Assembly (NCBI RefSeq): GCF_029871235.1
Contig: NZ_SSOM01000085.1
Span: 193,810-257,809, forward strand
DNA length: 64,000 nucleotides
Reading direction: 5' to 3'
Origin: Pseudomonas sp. BN411
Lineage (GTDB): Bacteria; Pseudomonadota; Gammaproteobacteria; Pseudomonadales; Pseudomonadaceae
The notes beneath the pieces were generated by a model. It did not search any database. It was not told the DNA's origin and was given only the letters and a program-made list of their open reading frames with translations. The translations under genes and the position numbers were made by a program. Positions 57,240-64,000 of the stretch are shown here, one piece after another; positions within the stretch are counted from its first letter, which is position 1; each line of letters starts with the position of its first letter.

Positions 57240-58592
57240 CTAGTTCAGGCCGGGAAGAGTTGCCTCGGGCTTGAGCTCGGTCTGTACGACCGTCGCCATC
57301 GGCGCCACCACTCCCTGGCTCTTCAGCAACTCGCCCATGGTCGCTTTGATGCGGTACTGAGTAAACAGCTCGGTGTAGCGCAGGTCCACAAGGCGACGCG
57401 AGGCGGTGAACAGTTCATTTTCGCTGTCCAGCAGGTCGAGCAGCGTACGTTCGCCGATGCTGAACTGCTGCTGGTACGACTCGCGCACACGGGTGCTGTA
57501 GTCGACGTATTGCTGGGCGATCGGAATCTGCTCGCGGGCGTTGTCCAGGGCGTTCCACGACAGACCGAGCTCTTCGTTCAGCACACGCAGGGCGTTGTTG
57601 CGAATGTCCAGCGCTTCGTTGATCTGGTAGGCCTTGGACTCCAGGTCGGCCTTGTGGCTGCCGCCGGCGAACAGGTTGTAACGCATGCGCAACATTGCCT
57701 GCCAATCGTTCACGTGGCCGTCTTCGCCATCTAGGTCATTGTCCGCCCCACGGGACAATTCGGCGTCGAAGCGCGGGTAGAAGAAGGACTTCGCGGCGTC
57801 GTACTGCTTCTCCGCCGCCGCCACGTCGGACTCGGCCGAACGCAGGACCGGGCTGTTGGCCAGCAGGGTGCCGCGAGCGGCCTCGAGGGATTCGGGCAGC
57901 TGTCCACGCAAGCCGGCCGGCTCGCTCAGGTCCACCGGGTCGATGCCCACCACGCTGTAGAAGTTGGTGCGTGCATCGCGCAGGTTGGTCTGCTCGGTGA
58001 TCAGGTTGTTGCGGGCCTGGGCCAGGCGCGCTTCGGCCTGGTCCTGGTCGGCCAGGCGCCCTACCCCGCGCTCACTGCGCAGGCTGATCTGGTCGAAGAT
58101 GCGTTCGTGGCTGCGCAAGTTGGTCTCGGCCAGACGCACCATCTCCTGGCGACGCAGCACATCGATATAGACCTGGGCCACATCCAGCGCGGTGCGCTCG
58201 GAAGTACCGAGCAGGGAATAGGCGCGGGAGTTCACAGTGGCCTGCTGGCGGCCCACTTCGTTCTGGGTGGCGAAGCCGTCGAACACCATCTGTTGCAGAC
58301 GCAGGCTGGATTCGCCACGGGTCATGGTCTTCCAGTGGTCGTCGCCTTCGGCGCGGGTGGTGGTGTTGTCGCTGCCCTCACGGCCATAACCGCCCAGCAG
58401 GTCGACGGACGGTAGGTAACCGCCCTTGGCCGCCCTCAATTGTTTGTCGGCCGACAGACGGCTGTTAACCCCCGCCTGGATTTCCGGGTGGACATCCATG
58501 GCGTGCTGCATGGCTTCGGACAGGCTCTGGGCCTGCGTGGGAAGGCTCACAGCGAGGGCAAAAGGGAGAACGGCGGAGAATCTCAGACGCAT
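57240..58592 (-). CDS. Type I secretion outer-membrane protein (TolC family, LapE/BapB-like)
   Basis: A 450-residue TolC-type channel. The signal peptide is MRLRFSAVLPFALAVSLPTQA, cut before QSLSEAMQHAM. The two outer-membrane efflux-protein repeats are visible (HPEIQAGVNSRLSADKQLRAAKGGYLPSVDLLGGYG; SPVLRSAESDVAAAEKQYDAAKSFFYPRFD), as are the coiled alpha-barrel segments and FSIGERTLLDLLDSENELFTASRRLVDLRY. The start at 58592 has an AAGGATG ribosome site, and the longer frame to 58709 lacks a signal. It starts the operon, divergent from the adhesin. Confidence 0.92.
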   Translation of the reverse strand: MRLRFSAVLPFALAVSLPTQAQSLSEAMQHAMDVHPEIQAGVNSRLSADKQLRAAKGGYLPSVDLLGGYGREGSDNTTTRAEGDDHWKTMTRGESSLRLQQMVFDGFATQNEVGRQQATVNSRAYSLLGTSERTALDVAQVYIDVLRRQEMVRLAETNLRSHERIFDQISLRSERGVGRLADQDQAEARLAQARNNLITEQTNLRDARTNFYSVVGIDPVDLSEPAGLRGQLPESLEAARGTLLANSPVLRSAESDVAAAEKQYDAAKSFFYPRFDAELSRGADNDLDGEDGHVNDWQAMLRMRYNLFAGGSHKADLESKAYQINEALDIRNNALRVLNEELGLSWNALDNAREQIPIAQQYVDYSTRVRESYQQQFSIGERTLLDLLDSENELFTASRRLVDLRYTELFTQYRIKATMGELLKSQGVVAPMATVVQTELKPEATLPGLN

Positions 58593-58758
58593 ATTCTTGG
58601 CATCCTTTTCGTTGAATTGGAGGTCCGGAAACTTCACCGGAGATTGCTTTCCGTCAGCACCGCGCTTTGTGGACGAGATCACATTGCCAAGCACTGGACG
58701 GCGACGCAAATATCAAAGTGACAGCATGAAATCGATTGTTTAGGATGGGAATCAATTG

Positions 58759-58772
58759 GTCAATACTTTGGC
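58759..58772. promoter_or_regulatory. FleQ-box-like site 1
   Basis: GTCAATACTTTGGC matches the published FleQ consensus GTCAATaaATTGAC at 11 of 14 positions. FleQ with c-di-GMP controls adhesin and lap gene expression in several Pseudomonas species. Confidence 0.4.
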
Positions 58773-58798
58773 ATATTCTCAATAGCCAATTGTCATAA

Positions 58799-58812
58799 GC
58801 CAATTAATTGGC
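58799..58812. promoter_or_regulatory. FleQ-box-like perfect palindrome 2
   Basis: GCCAATTAATTGGC is a perfect 14-bp palindrome and matches the FleQ consensus at 11 of 14 positions. Its centre is 40 bp from the centre of site 1, about four helical turns, so two bound regulators could lie on one DNA face. A further GCCAATTGTCAT half-like box lies at 58785-58796. Confidence 0.45.
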
Positions 58813-58930
58813 GCCACCTTTACGCCATGCATTAACTATAGAAAGGGAATGTCAGTCCTGCGCTTGGTCATCGAAATTCGACCCCAGCGACGACAAGCCA
58901 GCTGAGAGCCATTTTCAGGAGAGTCACTCC

Positions 58931-61900
58931 ATGAGCAGTGTTATTGCGGTCGTCAAAAGCATTGTTGGTCAGGTCTTCGCGATGTCTCCGGAAGGGTTCC
59001 AGCGGCTCCTCGTCGAGGGGGACAGACTCTTCAAAGGCGATCAGTTGCAAACCGGGCTTGAGGGGATGGTGACTCTCGAACTCACCGATGGCAGCACGGT
59101 CGACCTCGGCCGCGACAGCCAGTGGAGCGAATCCGACGTCGTGGCCAGCGTCGAAACCCAGGCTGCCCAGCCGGCCCCCCAGACGCCCGCCGATGACGTC
59201 GCGCAACTGCAGAAGGCAATCGAGGCCGGCGTCGACCCGACCCAGGCACTCGAAGCCACCGCAGCCGGCCCGAGCGCCGGTGGCGCAGGCGGTGGTGCCG
59301 CCGGTGGCGGCCACAGTTTCGTGATGCTGGATGCCACAGCGGGCCAGGTCGATCCGACCATCGGTTTCGCCACCAGCAATGCCCCCCTGGCCACTGAGGC
59401 GCTGGTGGAGGACGACAACACCCCGGATGCGGATGCCACCCTGCCCCCCGATACCGTTCTGCCGGATGTGCCCAACAGTTCCCCGCAGGGCCAGGACAGC
59501 AGCATCACCACCGACGAAGACACTCCGGTGACAGGGCAGCTCGGCGCCACCGACCCCGATGGCGACCCGCTCACCTATACCCCGGGCGATGCTCCTCGCA
59601 ACGGCACCGTGGTGATCAACCCGGATGGCTCCTACACCTACACGCCCAATCCGAACTACAACGGCAATGACAGCTTCACGGTCATCGTCGGAGACGGTAA
59701 GGGCGGCAGCGACACCATCACCGTCACCATTGGTGTGAATCCGGTGAACGACGCCCCGGTTGCCGCCAACGATGGCCCGGCCGCAGTCACCGAGGACACC
59801 CCGGCCACCGGCAACGTCCTTACCAACGACAGCGACACCGACGGCGATGCCCTGACCGTCACCCAGTTCACCGTGGCCGGCAGCACCTACACCGCCGGCC
59901 AGACCGCTACCCTCGGCGGCGTCGGCACCCTGGTCATCAATGCCGACGGCTCCTACACCTTTACCCCAGCGCCGAACTACACCGGCCCCGTGCCCACCGC
60001 TACCTACACCGTTACCGATGGCACGGCCACCGATACCGGCGAACTGAGCTTCGCTGATGTAACGCCGGTGGATGACGCGTCCGCCCTGGCCGCCGACAGC
60101 GACACCGTGGCCGAGGACACTCCGGCCACCGGCAACGTCCTGAGCAACGACTCCGACGTCGACAACAGCCTCAGCGTGTCCAGCTTCACCATCGCTGGTG
60201 TCACTGGCAGCTTTACCGCCGGCCAGACCGCCACCATTGCCGGCGTCGGCACCCTGACCATCGCCAGCAATGGCGACTACAGCTTCACCCCCGACGCCAA
60301 CTGGAACGGCACGGTCCCCCAGGTCAGCTACACCACCAGCACCGGCAGCAGCTCCACGCTGAGCATCAGCGTCACCCCGGTGAATGACGCCCCCGTCGCA
60401 GCAAACGATGGCCCGGTCCCGGTAACCGAGGACACCCCGGCCACCGGCAACGTCCTGACCAACGACAGCGACGTGGAAGGCGATGCCCTCACCGTCACCC
60501 AGTTCACCGTGGACGGCAGCACCTTCACCGCCGGCCAGACCGCCACCCTCGGCGGTGTCGGTACCCTGGTGATCAACAGCGACGGCAGCTTCACCTTCAC
60601 CCCGGCACCGAACTACAACGGTCCGGTGCCGACCGCCACCTATACCGTTACCGACGGCACCGCCACCGATACCGGTGAGCTGAGCTTCGGCGCCGTCAGC
60701 CCGGTCAACGATGCGCCGGTCGCCAGCAATGACGGACCGACCGCCGTGACCGAAGACACTCAGGCCAGCGGTAATGTGCTGACCAATGACAACGATGCCG
60801 ACGGCGATGTCCTGTCCGTCACCGGCTTCAGCTTCGGCGGGAACAATTACCTGGCTGGCCAGACCGCAACCATCAATGGTGTCGGCTCCCTGGTCATCAA
60901 CGCCAACGGCAGCTTCACCTTCACCCCGGCACCGAACTACAACGGCCCAGTGCCCACCGCGACCTACACCGTCAGCGATGGCAGCGCTACCGACACTGCC
61001 GAACTGAGCTTCGCCGATGTCACCCCGGTGGATGACGCGTCGGTCCTGGCTGCCGACAGCAACACTGTCGCCGAGGACACCCCGGCCACCGGCAACGTGC
61101 TCACCAACGACAGCGATGTGGACAACACCTTGTCGGTCGCCAGCTTCAGCGTGGCCGGCATCAATGGCAGCTTCGCCGCAGGCGCGACGGCGACCATTAC
61201 CGGCGTCGGCACCCTGACCCTCGCCGCCGACGGCAATTACACCTTTACCCCGGCCGCCAACTGGAACGGCGCAGTGCCGCAGGTAACCTACGTCACCACT
61301 ACCGGCAGCAGCTCCACGCTGGACATCACCGTCACCCCGGCGAACGACGCTCCGCTGGCGGCCAATGACGGTCCGGTCCCGGTGATCGAGGACATCCAGG
61401 CGGTCGGCAATGTCCTGACCAACGACAGCGACGTCGATGGCGACGCCCTGACCGTCACCCAGTTCGAAGTGGGCGGGAGCACCTACACCGCTGGCCAGAC
61501 TGCCACCCTCAGTGGCGTCGGCACCCTGGTGATCAACAGCGACGGCAGCTTCACCTTCACCCCGGCGCCGAACTACAACGGTCCGGTACCCACCGCGATC
61601 TATACCGTCAGCGACGGCACCACCACCGACACCGCCGAGCTGAATTTCGCCGACGTCACTCCGGTGAACGATGCCTCAGTCCTGAGCCCCGACAGCAACA
61701 CCGTGACCGAAGACAACCCGGCCACCGGCAACGTCCTGGGCAACGACAGCGACGTGGACGACACCCTCACTGTCGCGACCTTCAGCATCAATGGCGTGCC
61801 CGGTACCTTCACCGCCGGTACCGCAGCCACCATCAATGGCATCGGAAGCCTGGTGATCAATGCCAACGGCACCTACACCTTTACCCCGGTGCCGAACTGG

Positions 61901-64000
61901 AACGGTACGGTCCCGGAAGTCAGCTACACCACCAACACCGGCAGCAGCTCCACACTGACCATCACCGTCACCCCGGAGAACGATGCGCCGGAAACTAATG
62001 CGGCCGTGGGTTCGGGTAACGAAGACGCGGAAGGCATTCCAGTCAGCCTCAGCGGTTCGGATGTCGATGGCACTGTCGCCAGCTTCGTGATCAAGTCCCT
62101 GCCCGCCAACGGCACCCTGCTGCTGAACGGCGTCGCCCTGAACATTGGCGACAGCGTGCCGGCCAGTGGCAACGGCGCCAGTGTCACCTTCGTGCCGAAT
62201 GCCAACTGGAACGGCACCACCACCTTCGACTATGCCGCCGTGGATAACGATGGTCTGGAGGACACCACTCCGGCCACCGGCACCATCACCGTTGCCTCGG
62301 TCAACGACGCGCCGGATACCCTCGCGGCCAGCGGTTCGGGTAGCGAAGATTCGGCGGGTATCCCGGTCAGCCTCAGCGGCTCGGATGTCGATGGCACTGT
62401 CGCCAGCTTCGTGATCAAGTCGCTGCCGGCCAATGGCACCCTGCTGCTGAACGGTGTCGCACTGGCCATCGGCGACAGCGTGCCGGCCAGTGGCAATGGC
62501 GCCAGCGTCACCTTCGTGCCGAACGCCAACTGGAACGGCACCACCACCTTCGACTACGCCGCAGTGGATAACCAGGGTCTGGAAGACGGTTCCCCGGCCA
62601 CCGGCACCATCACCGTCACCTCGGTCAACGACGCGCCGGACACTCTCGCGGCCAGCGGTTCGGGTGATGAAGACGCGCAAGGCATTCCGGTCAGCCTCAG
62701 CGGCTCGGACCTCGACGGCACCGTTGCTCAGTTCATCATCAAATCCCTGCCGGCAAATGGCACCCTGCTGCTGAACGGCGTGGCGCTGAATATCGGCGAC
62801 AGCGTGCCGGCCACCGGCAACGGCGCCAGCGTCACCTTCGTGCCCAACGCCAACTGGAATGGCACCACCACCTTCGAGTACGCCTCGGTGGACAACGATG
62901 GTCTGGAGGACACCACGCCAGCCACCGGCACCATCACCGTCACCTCGGTCAACGACGCACCGGAGACCCATGCGGCCAGCGGCTCCGGCAACGAAGACTC
63001 CGCCGGTATCCCGGTCAGCCTCAGCGGTTCCGATACGGACGGCACCGTCGCCAGCTTCGTGATCAAGTCCCTGCCCGCCAACGGCACCCTGCTGCTGAAC
63101 GGTGTTGCCCTGGCCATCGGCGACAGCGTCCCGGCCTCGGGCAACGGCGCCAGCGTCACCTTCGTCCCGAATGCCGGTTGGAATGGCACCGCGACCTTCG
63201 ACTACGCCGCGGTGGATAACGATGGTCTGGAGGACGCCACTCCGGCCATTGGCACCATCACCGTCACCTCGGTCAATGATGCGCCGGACACCCTCGCGGC
63301 CAGCGGTTCCGGTAACGAAGATTCCGCCGGTATCCCGGTTGCGCTCAGTGGTTCCGATGCGGACGGCACCGTCGCCAGCTTCGTGATCAAGTCCCTGCCG
63401 GCTAACGGTACCCTGCTGCTGAACGGCGTGGCGCTAACCATCGGTGATAGCGTTCCGGCCAGCAGTAATGGCGCCAGCGTCACCTTCGTGCCTAACGCCA
63501 ACTGGAATGGCACCACCACCTTCGAGTATGCCTCGGTGGATAACGATGGCCTGGAAGATGGTTCCCCGGCCACCGGCACCATCACCGTTGCCTCGGTCAA
63601 CGACGCACCGGACACCCACGCGGCCAGTGGCACGGGCAACGAAGACTCGGCGGGCATTCCGGTCGGCCTCAGCGGCTCGGACCTCGACGGCACCGTTGCT
63701 CAGTTCATCATCAAATCCCTGCCGGCCAATGGCACCCTGCTGCTGAACGGCGTTGCACTGGCCATCGGCGACAGCGTGCCCGCCAGCGGCAACGGCGCCA
63801 GCGTCACCTTCGTGCCCAACGCCAACTGGAATGGCACCACCACCTTCCAATACGCCGCGGTGGATAACGATGGCCTGGAAGACGCCACGCCAGCCAACGG
63901 CACCATCACCGTCACCTCGGTTAACGACGCGCCAGAAACCCACGCGGCCAGCGGTTCCGGCAGCGAAGATTCGGCGGGTATCCCGGTCAGCCTCAGCGGC
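58931..64000 (+). CDS. Giant LapA/BapA-type type I-secreted adhesin, N-terminal part (open at window edge)
   Basis: Surface adhesin for biofilm formation, exported by the divergent type I system. The frame runs 1690 codons without a stop to the window end. The N-terminus MSSVIAVVKSIVGQVFAMSPEGFQRLLVEGDRLF is the LapA retention module. A TAAG motif is at residues 110-113 (ALEATAAGPSAGG), the expected LapG-type cleavage site between the two Ala, followed by a Gly-rich linker. From about residue 190 Asp-rich Ig/cadherin-like repeats follow: seven about 107-aa units (EDTPATGNVLTNDSDVDGD type), then 108-aa units (GSGNEDSAGIPVSLSGSD type). The C-terminal RTX/secretion signal is beyond the window. 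Ribosome site AGGAGA. Confidence 0.92.
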   Translation, partial: MSSVIAVVKSIVGQVFAMSPEGFQRLLVEGDRLFKGDQLQTGLEGMVTLELTDGSTVDLGRDSQWSESDVVASVETQAAQPAPQTPADDVAQLQKAIEAGVDPTQALEATAAGPSAGGAGGGAAGGGHSFVMLDATAGQVDPTIGFATSNAPLATEALVEDDNTPDADATLPPDTVLPDVPNSSPQGQDSSITTDEDTPVTGQLGATDPDGDPLTYTPGDAPRNGTVVINPDGSYTYTPNPNYNGNDSFTVIVGDGKGGSDTITVTIGVNPVNDAPVAANDGPAAVTEDTPATGNVLTNDSDTDGDALTVTQFTVAGSTYTAGQTATLGGVGTLVINADGSYTFTPAPNYTGPVPTATYTVTDGTATDTGELSFADVTPVDDASALAADSDTVAEDTPATGNVLSNDSDVDNSLSVSSFTIAGVTGSFTAGQTATIAGVGTLTIASNGDYSFTPDANWNGTVPQVSYTTSTGSSSTLSISVTPVNDAPVAANDGPVPVTEDTPATGNVLTNDSDVEGDALTVTQFTVDGSTFTAGQTATLGGVGTLVINSDGSFTFTPAPNYNGPVPTATYTVTDGTATDTGELSFGAVSPVNDAPVASNDGPTAVTEDTQASGNVLTNDNDADGDVLSVTGFSFGGNNYLAGQTATINGVGSLVINANGSFTFTPAPNYNGPVPTATYTVSDGSATDTAELSFADVTPVDDASVLAADSNTVAEDTPATGNVLTNDSDVDNTLSVASFSVAGINGSFAAGATATITGVGTLTLAADGNYTFTPAANWNGAVPQVTYVTTTGSSSTLDITVTPANDAPLAANDGPVPVIEDIQAVGNVLTNDSDVDGDALTVTQFEVGGSTYTAGQTATLSGVGTLVINSDGSFTFTPAPNYNGPVPTAIYTVSDGTTTDTAELNFADVTPVNDASVLSPDSNTVTEDNPATGNVLGNDSDVDDTLTVATFSINGVPGTFTAGTAATINGIGSLVINANGTYTFTPVPNWNGTVPEVSYTTNTGSSSTLTITVTPENDAPETNAAVGSGNEDAEGIPVSLSGSDVDGTVASFVIKSLPANGTLLLNGVALNIGDSVPASGNGASVTFVPNANWNGTTTFDYAAVDNDGLEDTTPATGTITVASVNDAPDTLAASGSGSEDSAGIPVSLSGSDVDGTVASFVIKSLPANGTLLLNGVALAIGDSVPASGNGASVTFVPNANWNGTTTFDYAAVDNQGLEDGSPATGTITVTSVNDAPDTLAASGSGDEDAQGIPVSLSGSDLDGTVAQFIIKSLPANGTLLLNGVALNIGDSVPATGNGASVTFVPNANWNGTTTFEYASVDNDGLEDTTPATGTITVTSVNDAPETHAASGSGNEDSAGIPVSLSGSDTDGTVASFVIKSLPANGTLLLNGVALAIGDSVPASGNGASVTFVPNAGWNGTATFDYAAVDNDGLEDATPAIGTITVTSVNDAPDTLAASGSGNEDSAGIPVALSGSDADGTVASFVIKSLPANGTLLLNGVALTIGDSVPASSNGASVTFVPNANWNGTTTFEYASVDNDGLEDGSPATGTITVASVNDAPDTHAASGTGNEDSAGIPVGLSGSDLDGTVAQFIIKSLPANGTLLLNGVALAIGDSVPASGNGASVTFVPNANWNGTTTFQYAAVDNDGLEDATPANGTITVTSVNDAPETHAASGSGSEDSAGIPVSLSG
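59792..61977 (+). repeat. Adhesin repeat family A (about 107 aa, higher-order 960-bp period)
   Basis: Units beginning with the EDT/EDx-ATGNVLxND motif start at 59792, 60113, 60428, 60752, 61073, 61388 and 61709. Spacings are 321, 315, 324, 321, 315 and 321 bp. Every third unit start is 957-960 bp apart, and units alternate between a PxYTVTDGTATDT type and a SYTTxTGSSST type in the order X-Y-X-X-Y-X-Y. Confidence 0.85.
61978..64000 (+). repeat. Adhesin repeat family B (exact 324-bp / 108-aa tandem units)
   Basis: The conserved GGCACCCTGCTGCTGAACGG segment (with one GGTACC variant) recurs at 62111, 62435, 62759, 63083, 63407 and 63731, exactly 324 bp apart. At least six units are complete and a seventh begins at the right edge. 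High DNA identity indicates recent expansion by recombination. Confidence 0.9.

Larger units (their letters stand above)
58593..58930. other. AT-rich divergent promoter region between secretion operon and adhesin, no gene
   Basis: A 338-bp gap, strikingly AT-rich at 58690-58850 compared with its GC-rich neighbours. It contains repeated CAATTG-type boxes, including two FleQ-like sites. No open frame with a ribosome site is present apart from an upstream extension of the OMP frame. Confidence 0.7.

Noticed and set aside
61676..62971. Minus-strand open frames opposite the adhesin repeats
   Set aside because: They repeat with the same period as the adhesin and are shadows of its codon usage.
59792..64000. 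Tandem repeats considered as CRISPR or satellite DNA
   Set aside because: Periods of 315-324 bp are multiples of three, stay in one open frame and encode Asp-rich Ig-like domains.
58931..64000. RTX calcium-binding nonapeptides in the adhesin
   Set aside because: No GGxGxDxxx repeats were found in the visible part; they may exist in the unseen C-terminus, so not claimed.

Overview
The window is a gene-dense, GC-rich stretch of a Pseudomonas chromosome. The gene content and order recall, from memory, two segments of the P. aeruginosa PAO1 map: acsA-aotJQMP-argR-aruCFGD, and the run from putP/pruR through the lon-like protease, cmoAB, the rnc-era-recO-pdxJ, lepA-lepB and algU-mucAB-mucD operons, nadB, tctDE-opdH-tctCBA, ung and a branched-chain acyl-CoA cluster. 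It is probably not P. aeruginosa itself: aotO, putA and mucC are missing from the places where I would expect them, and the last 10 kb is a type I secretion/giant adhesin locus.

Left part (1-9521, all minus strand): arginine succinyltransferase (AST) catabolism (aruC, aruF, aruG and the start of aruD/astD), the regulator argR, and the arginine/ornithine ABC importer aotJQMP. ArgR-like half-sites (TGTCGC-N8-AA) lie upstream of aruC and aotJ. Next come acsA (acetyl-CoA synthetase), putP (proline/Na+ symporter) and a PruR-type AraC regulator.

Middle (14.7-35.8 kb): a Lon-family protease, a chagasin-type peptidase inhibitor, a YhhN membrane protein, a lipoprotein and cmoAB (tRNA wobble-uridine modification) on the plus strand. 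The large minus-strand housekeeping and envelope-stress block follows: pdxJ, recO, era, rnc, a DUF4845 protein, lepB, lepA, mucD, mucB, mucA and algU. AlgU-type promoter candidates lie upstream of algU. Then come nadB, ygfX/sdhE, ygfZ and an HDOD gene.

35.9-53.5 kb: a solute-binding-like protein; the TctDE two-component system divergent from an OprD-family tricarboxylate porin and TctCBA tripartite transporter; an AbrB-type membrane protein; a DUF6279-like lipoprotein; ung; a second HDOD protein; and an AraC regulator divergent from a five-gene operon. That operon (aldehyde dehydrogenase, acyl-CoA dehydrogenase, enoyl-CoA hydratase, 3-hydroxyisobutyryl-CoA hydrolase, 3-hydroxyisobutyrate dehydrogenase) covers isobutyryl-CoA to propionyl-CoA, as in valine catabolism.

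53.6-64 kb: a dedicated type I secretion system (outer-membrane protein, ABC transporter, membrane-fusion protein; minus strand) divergent from a giant LapA/BapA-type adhesin (plus strand). The adhesin runs off the right edge after 1690 codons. It has an N-terminal retention module with a TAAG cleavage motif, then Asp-rich Ig/cadherin-like repeats in two tandem families (about 107 aa with a 320-aa super-period, then exact 108-aa/324-bp units). The AT-rich gap between the two units carries FleQ-box-like palindromes.

No rRNA, tRNA, insertion sequence, prophage or CRISPR was seen. Non-coding structure consists of intrinsic terminators, hairpins after periplasmic binding-protein genes, REP and other short mosaic intergenic repeats, and candidate Crc/Hfq (AAnAAnAA) sites before several carbon-catabolism genes.
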